A DNA stretch of 64,000 bases. Origin: Spirogloea muscicola. Lineage: Eukaryota > Streptophyta > Zygnematophyceae > Spirogloeales > Spirogloeaceae. Shown here one piece after another: positions 10,201-20,500 of this stretch. Numbering within the stretch: position 1 is the stretch's first letter; every line of letters starts with the position of its first letter. The notes under the pieces were generated by a model that saw only the letters and a program-made list of their open reading frames with translations, did no database searches and was not told the origin of the DNA. The translations under genes and the position numbers were made by a program. Location of the stretch: positions 117,548-181,547 of the forward strand of contig WELB01000004.1 in assembly GCA_009602725.1 (NCBI GenBank). Reading direction: 5' to 3'.

Positions 10201-10960
10201 GGCGGCGGCGGGGCGTGCTGCAGCTTTGCCGGATTAGAAGACGGATGTGGATTCGCATAATTTAAATAGAGGCGGCTGTGAAAAGCAGCGAGCCAGGTGG
10301 CGGCAGGGAGGTGCCGGTTGTCTGGACGGGGGGCGCGCAGCCGCTGAGTGGCCGGGAAGCTACCGGCTCGCGTCACGCGTCGGCCATAGCAGCTTCCAAG
10401 AAGCTCCCGCGAGGTTAGCGGCGCCTTGCGGGTTGGCGGCGCGCTGGCCTCCCGTCAGCTCGCCCCGCAGAGCTGCGCTCCCGCTCCGCTAAACCACACG
10501 GAACCTCAAGCTCCACGAAAGATAGTCACTCAGTAATCCCATGTACTTGGAGCAGAAGCCAAGTACAAGCAGGGACTGACGACACGAAAAGCGCGGCCGA
10601 ATTGACTGTGGTGGCTGGCCCAGCGTTGACTGGCCCGCAGACAATGTACCATGCTCAGTCTCAGTCCCGAGCATGTGTGCGCGAAGCAAGCCGCTGAGCT
10701 CGAGCCCTCGGATCTTGGGGCTTGAGCTCCCGCCCACATGGTGCAGCTGCTGCCGCCCCGGCGGAGTGGCGGTGACGGTGGTGGCGTTGAACGCTCTGCC
10801 AGATCTGTGGCGATGGCGCCGGAAGCGATCCCCTGAAACCTCAAACTAAAACCCTAAATCTCTTAAACCCGAAACCCTAAACCTTGAATCCTGAAGCCTA
10901 AACCCTTGACCAGACCATCGAGTACCGGAACGCCGGTGGACAGGCCGCGGCAGGGCTCCG
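10201..10960. promoter_or_regulatory. Shared divergent promoter region, oxidoreductase copy 2 and PUS10
   Basis: Seven hundred and sixty bases lie between two head-to-head starts. The side nearest the oxidoreductase is GC-rich. The PUS10 side holds a degenerate telomere-like array with two perfect AAACCCTAAA motifs. AATTTAAATA near 10259-10268 is the only AT-rich box close to the oxidoreductase start. The promoter role is inferred from gene orientation. Confidence 0.5.
10831..10912. repeat. Degenerate CCCTAAA telomere-like array with telo boxes, upstream of PUS10
   Basis: Successive degenerate units (CCCTGAAA, CCCTAAAT, CCCGAAA, CCCTAAAC, CCTGAAG, CCTAAACCC) fill about 80 bases. AAACCCTAAA occurs exactly at 10849-10858 and again at 10872-10881. 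It ends about 50 bases before the PUS10 start codon, so it is in the 5' UTR or core promoter. Plant telo boxes (AAACCCTAA) are known promoter elements of translation and ribosome genes. Confidence 0.75.
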
Positions 10961-13900
10961 ATGGCCGCCGATGAAGAGGGTGAGGTGGTGGCCGCAGTCG
11001 TGGGCGCCATTGCCGCCGCAGCTGGCGCCGCCGGCCTCGCCGTCGCAGCATACTCCTTTGGGCAGCTCAGGGTACGCGCAGCTTACCGACACGAGAGGGC
11101 CCACTAGCTGAGCCGCCGCCACTGCCGCCTCCGCCGCTGCTTCGGACGTGCCAGGCTTTGTGTCGACCGCCTGACGAAACCCAGTTGCCTGACCCCTCTG
11201 ACGGCATCATCGCTTTCTTCTGTCGCTCGGCAAATTCGGCGCCGGCCTGACAGGTGTGCGGCCGCTGCGTGCTGCGTACTGCCGGCGTGCGGAGCCTGGA
11301 CTACTCAGCACCCCTCCCACCGTTACGGTCCCTCCTCGCAGGCCTCGTGGCCGCCGCCTCCGAGAGAGGCGCCGCGGCGCCCGGCGTGCCTGGGAGCTGC
11401 GCCTTGGCCAGCGCCAGCAGGCCGTGCCTGCTCTGCCTGGGCGTCCTCCAGGGTATCGACGACGCTGACTCAGTCGCCGCCCACGTTGCCGATGGCGGAT
11501 TTCCCGGCTCCTTAGAAGCACAGACCAAGGAAGGCGCTGCTGCCGACGAGTCTACTACTGAGCTTGACGGCAGGCCAGGGATGCCGGTATGCACCATTGG
11601 GCTGCCTCTGGTCGACTGTGTCGCCGAGGCGGTCAGCAATGAGGGCCACGTCTCCATTGACGGCTTCTGCTTGGAGGTCACGCTGCCCGGCCTGCTCGCC
11701 CTCCGCGACCGCTCCTTCTGGTGAGCCAGCCGCTGTCGAGCCGTCCACCCTCTACGATTGCCTGGGCTCCTCTGATCTGCCATTGTCGGTGGAGTCAGCT
11801 TCTCAAGCTCGCAATTGTGGCCTTACCTGCTTTTTGCAGGTGCCACCTCCGGCAGCAATTCTCCGCTGAGAGCAATGCTGGGCTGCTGCGAGAGGAAGCA
11901 TCGGTGTCTTTGAAAGAGGCTTTCAAGTGGACCTTCATTGCCCACCTGTCGCTAGCGCTGGTGCTTACACTTCTCACGGTCGAGCTGCTCTTAGCAACTT
12001 GTTAACTATAGCATGTGACCTCTTATTGACTTGCATGGTGATTCTTTAGCTGCAACTCAAAAGTCGAGCAGTCTGAAGCATTGCTGTGAGCCTTTGGTCC
12101 AGCTATGAGCTTAGCCACGCGCCAAAGGATGCCAGAAGGAAACATGTGTAGTAGTGGGATTGATGGGGTCAGAGTTCAGAATGTACATGCAATAACAAAT
12201 GTAGATGGGCATGTGCCATACTTCCATGCAGCATGCTCCATTTTCGTCGGAAGCCAACTTCAGGATTGCACTGCTCTTCTCGCACATGCGCACGAGCGAA
12301 GAGCTCAAGGGCGTGGAACCCCTCCTGTCCAGGGCTCCTGCTGCCGCAAAGCGCCGCAGGCAAGGTTGAGAACCGTGCTCCTCTGTCTGCTTGGTCCCGT
12401 GCTCCCCTTCAACGTCTGGCCAAAAGCACCATGTTGCAGGTTTAGCAGCTTCAGCAGGTGCACTCGCAGGTTTACTCGCTAACTCGGCAATCCTGGCGTC
12501 TGGATGATCAGGCCTTAAATGGGGCAGCAACAGGATGCCACGGGAGGCGACAGATTGTGGCCCGCCGGAGGTGGCTGCCAGGGCCGCGGCGCACATCCGC
12601 GACCAAGGCGATGCATGGGGTCGCGCCCTGCAGCTGCTTGCGGGGATGGACACCGAGGCCTTTGTGCAGCACTACGCCAGCCCTCCACGGCAGGCAAGGC
12701 TGCTGTCTCCGGGCCTTTCCCCAGACAAAGCCAGTCTTATCATCAAGTAGGAACTGCTGGGAGTCGGATTAGCATATAGAATTAGTCTCTGAATGTTGTG
12801 AGTGTAGCTATTTCTGCCACCAGGGGCTGCCTCTCAAGCAGATGATTGAGGACATTCCGAAGAGTAGCTCGATTTGTGGTCCTCCACTTAGTGACCCGCC
12901 TAACGCTCCCATAAGGCAGCAAACAGCTGGAGACTCGCTGCGAGCTGGCAGTTTTCTGCTGGCGCAATCCTGTCTTTCTTGGCGGTTGGTACCTGAAGGT
13001 AGGCTCCACATCTAGTTGGATAGCATCCGGAAAGAATTTCTGTTAGAGGCACAAGGATGGTTGCAACTTAAGACACTTCTTGTTGACCCAGTCAGTTCCT
13101 TGCTACAACTTCTGCTCACATAGCACAGCTCCCGTGATGCATCGCTGATGTCAGAAGGCTCCTGGACGTCTGCATCTTTGCCACGCCTGCAAGACAATTC
13201 ATGTCCTCCATCCGTGTGTGCTGGAGGCTAACTCAAACTACGCAGACATATGCATGGCGGCGTTGCCCAGTTCTCAAGGAGCATACCACAGAGCAGATGG
13301 CTGATTGACGAGGAGCGCATGGGCGATGGCTCTGTCCAGGTAATTAACTACGCCTTGTTTCGATGGCATCCAGTGTGCCTTCCTGACAGCTTCGTGGACA
13401 TGTCAGCTGTGAATCTTATCCTCCTCTTTGTTGCACATACACGATTTTTAGGAAGGAGCACATAAGCTTATTCTGCATTCTTAATTGCTCTCCATCTGCA
13501 CTTGAGCGGAAGGGGATGCGACAGTGTTGTTTTTCCAATCCAGCCAGCTGGGGCAACCCTGAGTGTTACCCTGTCCTTGCAGGAACTCATTGCAGACAAG
13601 ATTGTACCAAACTTTCGTGCTGACAACTACAAATTCCACGCCGCTGGGCGGGAAGATATGGACGTAAGGCCTTGTGCCAAATAGCCTGCTGTGATGGTAG
13701 TGTCATGGGGTCATTAGTTGCAAGCATCTGCCACATTTGCAAGTGAGCTCCGTCTAGCTTGTCTGTCATACAATTCACATGGAGTTGCTACAGGACTAGA
13801 ACAGCGGAGTCATTTAAACATTGTCAATGATCTGCGTGGGATTGCTTAGTGATTATTGCGCATCTTCTCCAGGTGCTGATGCTGGGCAACGGGCGACCGT

Positions 13901-15915
13901 TCCTTGTGGAGGTTCTCAATGCCAGAGACTTGCCCTGTCAGACCAGGATTGAGGAGATGGAGGCTGCAATCAATGGCAGCAAGGAAGGATGGGTGAGGAC
14001 ACCTGATGGCTTCACAACGCCTTGCACCATCAGCATAGCACAGACGCTGACATACTCAACCATTGGGTTGCTGCAGGTGAAAGTCCGGAGACTGCAGATG
14101 GTGGGTCTTGAGGCTCTTGGACTCATGCGAGATGGGGAGCTCAGCAAGCAGGTGCGCCAGGCGGCCTCTTCCTCGGCCTGCCACTTGTAGCTTTGCTCGA
14201 CTTATCTTGGCTCTGGGCTGCCCAAGCAGCCATCCTTTGAGGTTTCAGTCACCATTTTCACTTCATGCCCAGAAAAGGTTTTGGTCTTTGTCACACCTTT
14301 GTAGACGGACCAAGCAGAGTGATCTATTTGCGAGTTGGTTACAACTAACTGTAAGATTCTCGGGTACAAAGTCGTGGCCAAATTTTCATTCAAATCATCG
14401 CACGACTTTGTGATCGTGGACCGTGAATGCTCACGGCCGTGCAAGAGGGTGCAGAAGGAGTATCGAGCTGTGGTGTGGCTCTCAAGACCAGCCACTTCAG
14501 CGGACGTAGTTAGATTGAAAGCCCTGAAGAACATTGTGAGCATGCAACTTTCCCATGTCATGCACCCTTTGCCTTGTCTGGACGGTGATTTGCCACTACC
14601 AGGCTGTGTGAAATGCAGAAGTGCCCAATCCCTTCTAGAGGTGGTAGAGCTTAATGGAGAGCTTGTTGGCCAAGGGTGTTAAGCCTGTTTGTTGCTGTCT
14701 CTAGCTCGATTGAAAGTCCTTGCAGGATATAACAGTTGTTCAGGTACCTTGGCCTGGCTGCCACCTCACGCTTATGGTTGTCATTGATGCACACCTCCAT
14801 GCATCATGATTATAAGACCCACATGCATCGCTTCTTTTCAGGTCATAGAGCAGCAAACTCCCATACGGGTGCTGCACAGGAGGAGCCCCTTGGTCAGGCT
14901 ACGCACCATACACGAGTATGTTCCTAGCAGAGTGGGAGTGCTCCGTATCAAAAGGATATCTCAGTGAATCCTTCTGCAGATGTTTGCTTAAATTTCCTGC
15001 TCATCCTTTGGCATAGTTATTAGGAAAAGAGGAAAATAGAGCATAGTCGCTTCGCCTGAAAGCCCAGTCCTGCTTTAGTAACCCAACTATACCTCTTACA
15101 GGTGGTTTGCATCAGACATCAGGCTTCGCCTCAAGCCCACTCTGCGGCCTCTTGTGGCTGCATGATGGGCTTTGGACAATCCAGAGCTCTTATACAAGTC
15201 CGTTATGGTTGGTTGCCCTGCGCAGCATGCGCTGCCAGCTTGTGCAGGGGTCCCCAGATTTCATCGTCCTTTACCTGTGCACTCAGGTGAGCATGCCATT
15301 GGCACTGCACTGCAGTCGTGCTTTCTGGTGTCAATTTCAAACATTTTTCTCTGCTTATGTAGTAGCAGACGCTACCATTAACAAGCAGCTAATTGTAAGG
15401 ATGCTAAGGATGCCACATAAGTTGCAGTGTAGATTGATAGCGCACGCTGACATGCTTTCTAGGAGAAATAAATGCTCCAAAAAAATTTCTCATTTTCAAA
15501 TTTATATGCCTCAAAAATATCCTGTCTATGTCCATGGTCGACAGGCAGGTACATATGTCAAAGAATTTGTCCATGGCGATCTTGGTCGCACCCTACCTAA
15601 GTAAGCCTGCTCTGCTAACCTCCTTTGATGGAAAATCACATATTGTTGCTGCTTGCTTGCTTACCACAAAGCTCTTCTCTGTTCATCTTCGCTGCCCTTG
15701 GCTGTGAGGTTGAGCTCAGGCCCAGGGGCTCCTCGGCTTGCTATCTGTTCACCACAGTCCAGATGAAGGACTGAGCTAGATACAGGTTGTATACATGCTA
15801 TATACATGCTAATAACAAGCACTTTCTCGATTGTAACAGCTTGGGCTCACTGCTTGGATGCGAGGCAGACATACTGCAGCTTGATGTGATGGGCATAAGA
15901 ATGGAATACTTGTAG
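10961..15915 (+). CDS. PUS10: tRNA pseudouridine synthase Pus10
   Basis: Converts uridines 54 and 55 of the tRNA T-loop to pseudouridine. Sixteen exons join in phase to 598 residues (human about 529): 10961-11071, 11254-11720, 11840-11960, 12232-12364, 12512-12693, 12927-12998, 13271-13339, 13583-13663, 13873-13992, 14077-14151, 14455-14535, 14726-14743, 14842-14915, 15226-15286, 15545-15600 and 15840-15915. Zinc cysteines appear as CGRC and CLLC in exon 2. The catalytic region AAGREDMD/VLMLGNGRPF is split by an intron at 13664, separating the two acidic residues from the rest. RVLHRRSPL and AGTYVKEFVHGDLGRT mark the C-terminal catalytic core. The intron after 12693 uses a GC donor, and 14726-14743 is an 18-base microexon. 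The Ala-rich first exon is the least certain part. Confidence 0.93.
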
Positions 15916-16419
15916 CCTCTTTTAGTACCGATATATGATTCTTACCTCCCAAAAGCTTCCCACTCTACTGGTGCTTCTGCCCAATTCCTTGCCATCATTC
16001 TCGAGCTGGCCTCTCTTAGTCACGATTCCTCTGGAAGAGCACAATGATTCTCAATAAGCATTTCCAGTTGTTCTTCTCCGATTACCAAGACCTGCCCACT
16101 GAAGCGTCCAAAGAAGGTTGCCCAACAAATGTGGTCATGCAATATTGGCCTTCAAGCGCATCAGTGAGCATCATAAATGTAGACCTGTGAGGATCATTGA
16201 GCATCAGATGATAATGATCCTTCTGCCATGCGCGATGAACAGCTCAGCTCGCAGAACGCTCCATCAGTTCAAAGTACTGCACAACAGCGGTGATAAGGCA
16301 ATCAGTAACCTTCACAATAAACGGAACGTCGTCTGACCAGAACCCATGCACGTCAGACAGTCTCACAACCTCAATGATGGTCGATCCTGTGTATTCGTGC
16401 AAGGCAATTAAACCATCGC
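15916..16419. other. Convergent intergenic region between PUS10 and midasin
   Basis: Five hundred and four bases between two stop codons. I see no gene or repeat; it should hold the two 3' UTRs and polyadenylation sites. Confidence 0.6.
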
Positions 16420-17500
16420 CTATGCACTAGGTGGATTGGCATCAAGGAGCCTCCTACAGACCTGTCGCAGGAGGTCTGCAAGTGTCCGAGGCAGGGCTTC
16501 AATGTCGTTGAGCAGAATGTAGTAGGGGAATGGGAATGTGTCGAGATATTTTGTGAACGTTGGCCCTCCCCCCGCAAATGACACAGACTGCATAGTCCCA
16601 ATGGTGTGTCAGTTAAACACCTTCAGTCGCTGGGTCCAATGAGCCGAGATCAATCCAAGACGATTCAAAACATTGACACAAGGCGTATGGCACCACAGGT
16701 CATTATGGACTACCTGCATGTCTAGGATGGAGTCTTTAGGGTTGTCCAGGACAATGAACGCCAAGAGCTGCCTCCGACTCATAGCCTCGCGCACTCTCCT
16801 TCTCAGGCTCTCCTGCAAAATGGCCGAAAGCAGCGGCATGTCATTGCGATGGCCACCTTAGATGCTGGCATTGTTGAATACTGCACAGCCGATTTGGGTC
16901 CTCACCTTCTCGTGGAAGCGGCCGTCGGCGATAATCAACACGAGTTGCTGCAAGGTGCCCCTGCTGCTGGCGGCTGAGGCACGCAGAGCAGCTGTCTCCA
17001 GCAGCCTGCCCAGGAACTTCAGCAGGTCCACGCCCGGCTCGTCCACAATGGTGTTCTCCTGCCTGAAGGAGAATTGTGACACAACCTGACGGACAAAAAA
17101 TTGAATTGTTAAGGAAAAGAGGTACTCGCATCTGGGTTTACACTACGACTACATTGTAAAGTACTGCAAGATGTTGAGTAGGTTGGAGATGAGATTGGAT
17201 GTGCACACCTGAGCGCCTGCCTCGGAGCTGAAGGGCCGCTCGAAGGGGTGCACCAGGCGCACCTGGCCGGTCTGCCCGAAGCTCACCACCGCCAGCTGCG
17301 CAATCTCCAGCTGGCCCAGTGCCTTGGCAATCGTGGCCATGGCCTCCAGAGCCAGGTGGCCGCACCGCGTCTCCGCCATGGACCTCGAGTCGTCAATTGC
17401 CAAGAGGACCTGATAGTCCCGCTTGTTCGGCTTGGTCCTCCGTAGCCATATCTTGTCCTTCCGGAACTGGCTGGCTATGTAGGGAATCACCTGAATCAAG
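16420..17500 (-). other. MDN1: MIDAS (VWFA) domain exons of midasin
   Basis: The metal-ion-dependent adhesion site that binds the UBL domains of Rsa4 and Ytm1 in the yeast homologue. The exon beginning VIPYIASQFRKDKIWLRR carries the DxSxS metal site as DDSRS at 17394-17380. Next come an exon with QENTIVDEPG and IIADGRFHEKVR (about 17070-16880), one with FIVLDNPKDSILDMQ, and the closing FPFPYYILLNDIEALPRTL. All key motifs of the plant and yeast domain are present, so the domain looks functional. Confidence 0.9.
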
Positions 17501-20500
17501 CAATATTATGACATGGATGCAGATAAGTACTTGCTTGGGAAGACCATCCCACAACAAGCAGAAGCTTCGCTGGAAGCTCAGAGCAGCAGCTCCAAGATCC
17601 AGTGTTGCAATTGCAGTCTGTTCCAAAAGTTTACAAGGAGCTGGAAACTTAGCCTTAATTAATCTGAACTAATTTCATTTTTAACTCAAATTGGGCACTA
17701 GCTACACTTCGAGTTGGCTCGCACCTTCTTCATGTTGATGCGCTTGCCCGTGCGGTAATCCCCGGCCAGCTTTGTGGCCAGCGTCGGCTCGAGGATGAGC
17801 CGCAGCTGCTCGGCGAGCTCCATGGCCAGCCGGCCTGTCAGCTGCTCCAGGTGCTGCCAGGCTGCCCGGCCCCGCTCCATGCGCAGCCCCTGCTCCTCGC
17901 CCCCGCTCTGCCACTGGTAGACCTCATGCTCCACGTCTCTGCGGACCTCCTGCGCATCCTGCTCCGACAGCCTGGGCGCCGCTTCCTCCAGAGCACTCAT
18001 ATGGCGGACAGCCACGAAGCTCGACACGCCCGGCGCCTCGCCGCTATCATCCGCAGCCTCCTCCTCCTCCATCTCCACGTCGTAGTCATGCTCATCGACT
18101 TCCTTCTCAGGCAAGAGACCGTTTGCTCTGAGTTCATCGTCCTGGTCGATAGTGGACTCGCCGAGCAGTCTGCCGCTGCGCTTCTGTGGCTCGGGCTTAG
18201 TCACAGCCTCCTCCATTGTCACCTCCGCGGCCTCCTCTGCAAGGACTTCTGCAGGCCGCTGCGGATCGTCCATCTCCTTGTCAGGGCCGTCGTTCCGCCG
18301 GTGCCGCTCTTGGAGGAGCTGCTCCTCCGTGGCCGCGCCCAGCGCCTGATCGCCACCCACCTCTTGCTTGCCCACATACTCATACTCCTTGGCCTGCCGG
18401 CCGCGGTCGCGGTCGCCGTCCTGCTCCTCCTCCTCCGCCGCTCCAGCATCCCCATCTCTCTCCTCCTCTGCGCCGCCCAGAAGCTGCACCTGCTCTTGCC
18501 ACTGCCGCAGGATGTCTCCGAGGCTGCGGTTCGGGTTCGCGTCGAGGCGCTTCCGCTCCTCCGCCTCGCCCGCCGCCCTCCGCTCCTCCTCCTCGCCCTG
18601 CGGCTGCACCGTCTCCTCCCCTCGTGCCGACCTCGAGAAGCTCTGCCGCTGCTCTTCCTGGGCAGCGGCTGGCTCCCCTGGCGCAGCTCCGACCACCTCC
18701 TGCTGCTCGACCGGCACCGGCTGCGCCTGCGACGCCTGCTGCTGGCTGTGAGACCCGGAGCTCACGCCCGCGGCAGCCTCCCCGGCCTTCCGAGAGTCCT
18801 GCGGCGCCTGCTGGAAGGCCGGCACCGGCGCAACGTCGACCGTCACGTCCTCGGCGGGCGCCGGCCCCGGAGCTCCTGCCCTCTCCAGCTCCGCATGCAC
18901 AGCCTCCTCCACGTCGCCTGCGCCCTCCTCCGGCTCCGCCTCTGCTCCCAGCTGCTTCTCCCTCTCTCCCACCTCCTCGTCAACCACATCATCCTGCGGC
19001 AGCTCGTCAGAGGCACCTTTCTTCCCTCCCTCCTCCTGTCCGCTGTCCTCCTCGGCCATTCTCTCGGTGTTCACAGCGTCCTCGGGGTGCTCTTGCTGCT
19101 GCTCGTCGCCGTCCTCAGCATCCTCCCCCTCCTTCTCCTCCTCCTCGCCGCCGTCCAGCTCCATGTCCTCCTTCAGCTCTAGCTCCTCCTCCACTCTGGG
19201 CTGGATCCGGTGGGACTCCTCCGTCTCCTGACCGGCCGCGTCCCCAGTCTCATCCTCGTCCACTTCATCGGGACTGTTCTTGCCTCCTGCCTCCTCACCT
19301 CCCTCCTCCTCCTGCGCCGCAGCCTTCCGCTCCTCCTTCTGATCCCTCTCTCCCTTCTTGCCTTCTTCGCCCTCCCTCTCCTCCTCCTCCTCCAACTCCT
19401 GCTTCGCCCGGTACTCCACCTGGTCTTCATCCACGCCCGACACGGGCGCGTCCTTCTCGAACTTCTCCTCCCTCCCCTCCTCCTTCCCGTCGCCCTCGTC
19501 GTCGCCCTCACGCCATAGCTTCTCATCAACCACCTCCTCGTCCTCGCCGCCCTTGTCGCCCATCTCTTGGTCCAGCTGCTGCTGTGGCTCATCCTCATCC
19601 TCCTCCTCCGCCTCATTCTCCTCGTACTCGTCGGAGCTGATGTCAAAGAGCTCTCCATCAAAGTCCTGCTCCATCTCGATCCCCTTCTTGTCCTTGACAT
19701 CGGACTTGGGTTCCTCGTGCTCCTGCTTCTCCTTCTCCTGCGAGTCAGGAAGTCAGGGAATCATGCTCAATAATCAGAAGAAGTGTATGTGGATTGCAGG
19801 ACGTGGCATCTGCCCACAAATTGACGTAAGAATGGTAAGCACGCTGAGATGCACAATCTTTGCTTCTACCTTCTCCTCCGTTCCGACGAGCTGCTCCTCG
19901 TCCTCGATCTCGTCGCTGACGTCCTTCCTGCCCTGGCCCTCACCCATACCGGTGCCGCTAGCATCTTCCATCTGTCCGCCACCCTCGTCGCCGGCCTTCT
20001 CCTCCACCGGTGTGCAGTAGCCGTCCTTGAAGAGCGCGCAGAAGAGGTTCGCCAGGACGTATCCCAGCTTCGCAGTCTGCAGATAGAAGGAAGCCAGCGG
20101 CATTCATGTAGCTTCTGGATAAGACATAGCAGTCAGACCAGTGTGATACACAACCACTGTGATAAGAACTATGTATTGCTGCTGCAACTTGCACGGCGCA
20201 CTGATAGACTGTGCAGAGAATGAGGACAACATGGTGTGACTGTGCACGCACGCCTTTGTGAAGCCGGGCGTAGTTTCTCAGCAGGGCCAAAGCGGCGACT
20301 CTCAGCAGCTGGAGCAGGTAGTGCATGTGGTGCATGCTGGCCAGCAGCGCGGCGACGGCGTGACTCCCACCGCCGAGTAACCTCTGTGGCAGAGGAACGA
20401 CATGTTGCACGTCCTCAGCTTAGGGTCGCCCAGCTTGTTGCCCAGCTTGACAATGGCAAGGAGGGGGCTGTGTTGTGCTTCTTGTGGAGATACGAATATG

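Noticed and set aside
9177-10376. 399-codon minus-strand open frame
   Set aside because: It runs through introns of oxidoreductase copy 2 and is only correct for the exon at 9402-9623; the remainder is GC-rich low complexity.
16371-16420. RRWFNCL in a frame just past the midasin stop, resembling the RQWFEL end of plant midasin
   Set aside because: Joining it would need an intron of about 40 bases and the phases do not agree; likely coincidence.
17851-19182. 443-codon Leu-rich plus-strand open frame resembling a membrane protein
   Set aside because: Same cause: antisense of the acidic midasin exon, no family match and no splice signals.
18216-19640. 474-codon Pro/Arg/Ser-rich plus-strand open frame
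   Set aside because: It is the antisense of the Glu/Asp-rich exon of midasin; GAG and GAC runs read backwards give open CTC/GTC/TCC frames with no stops.
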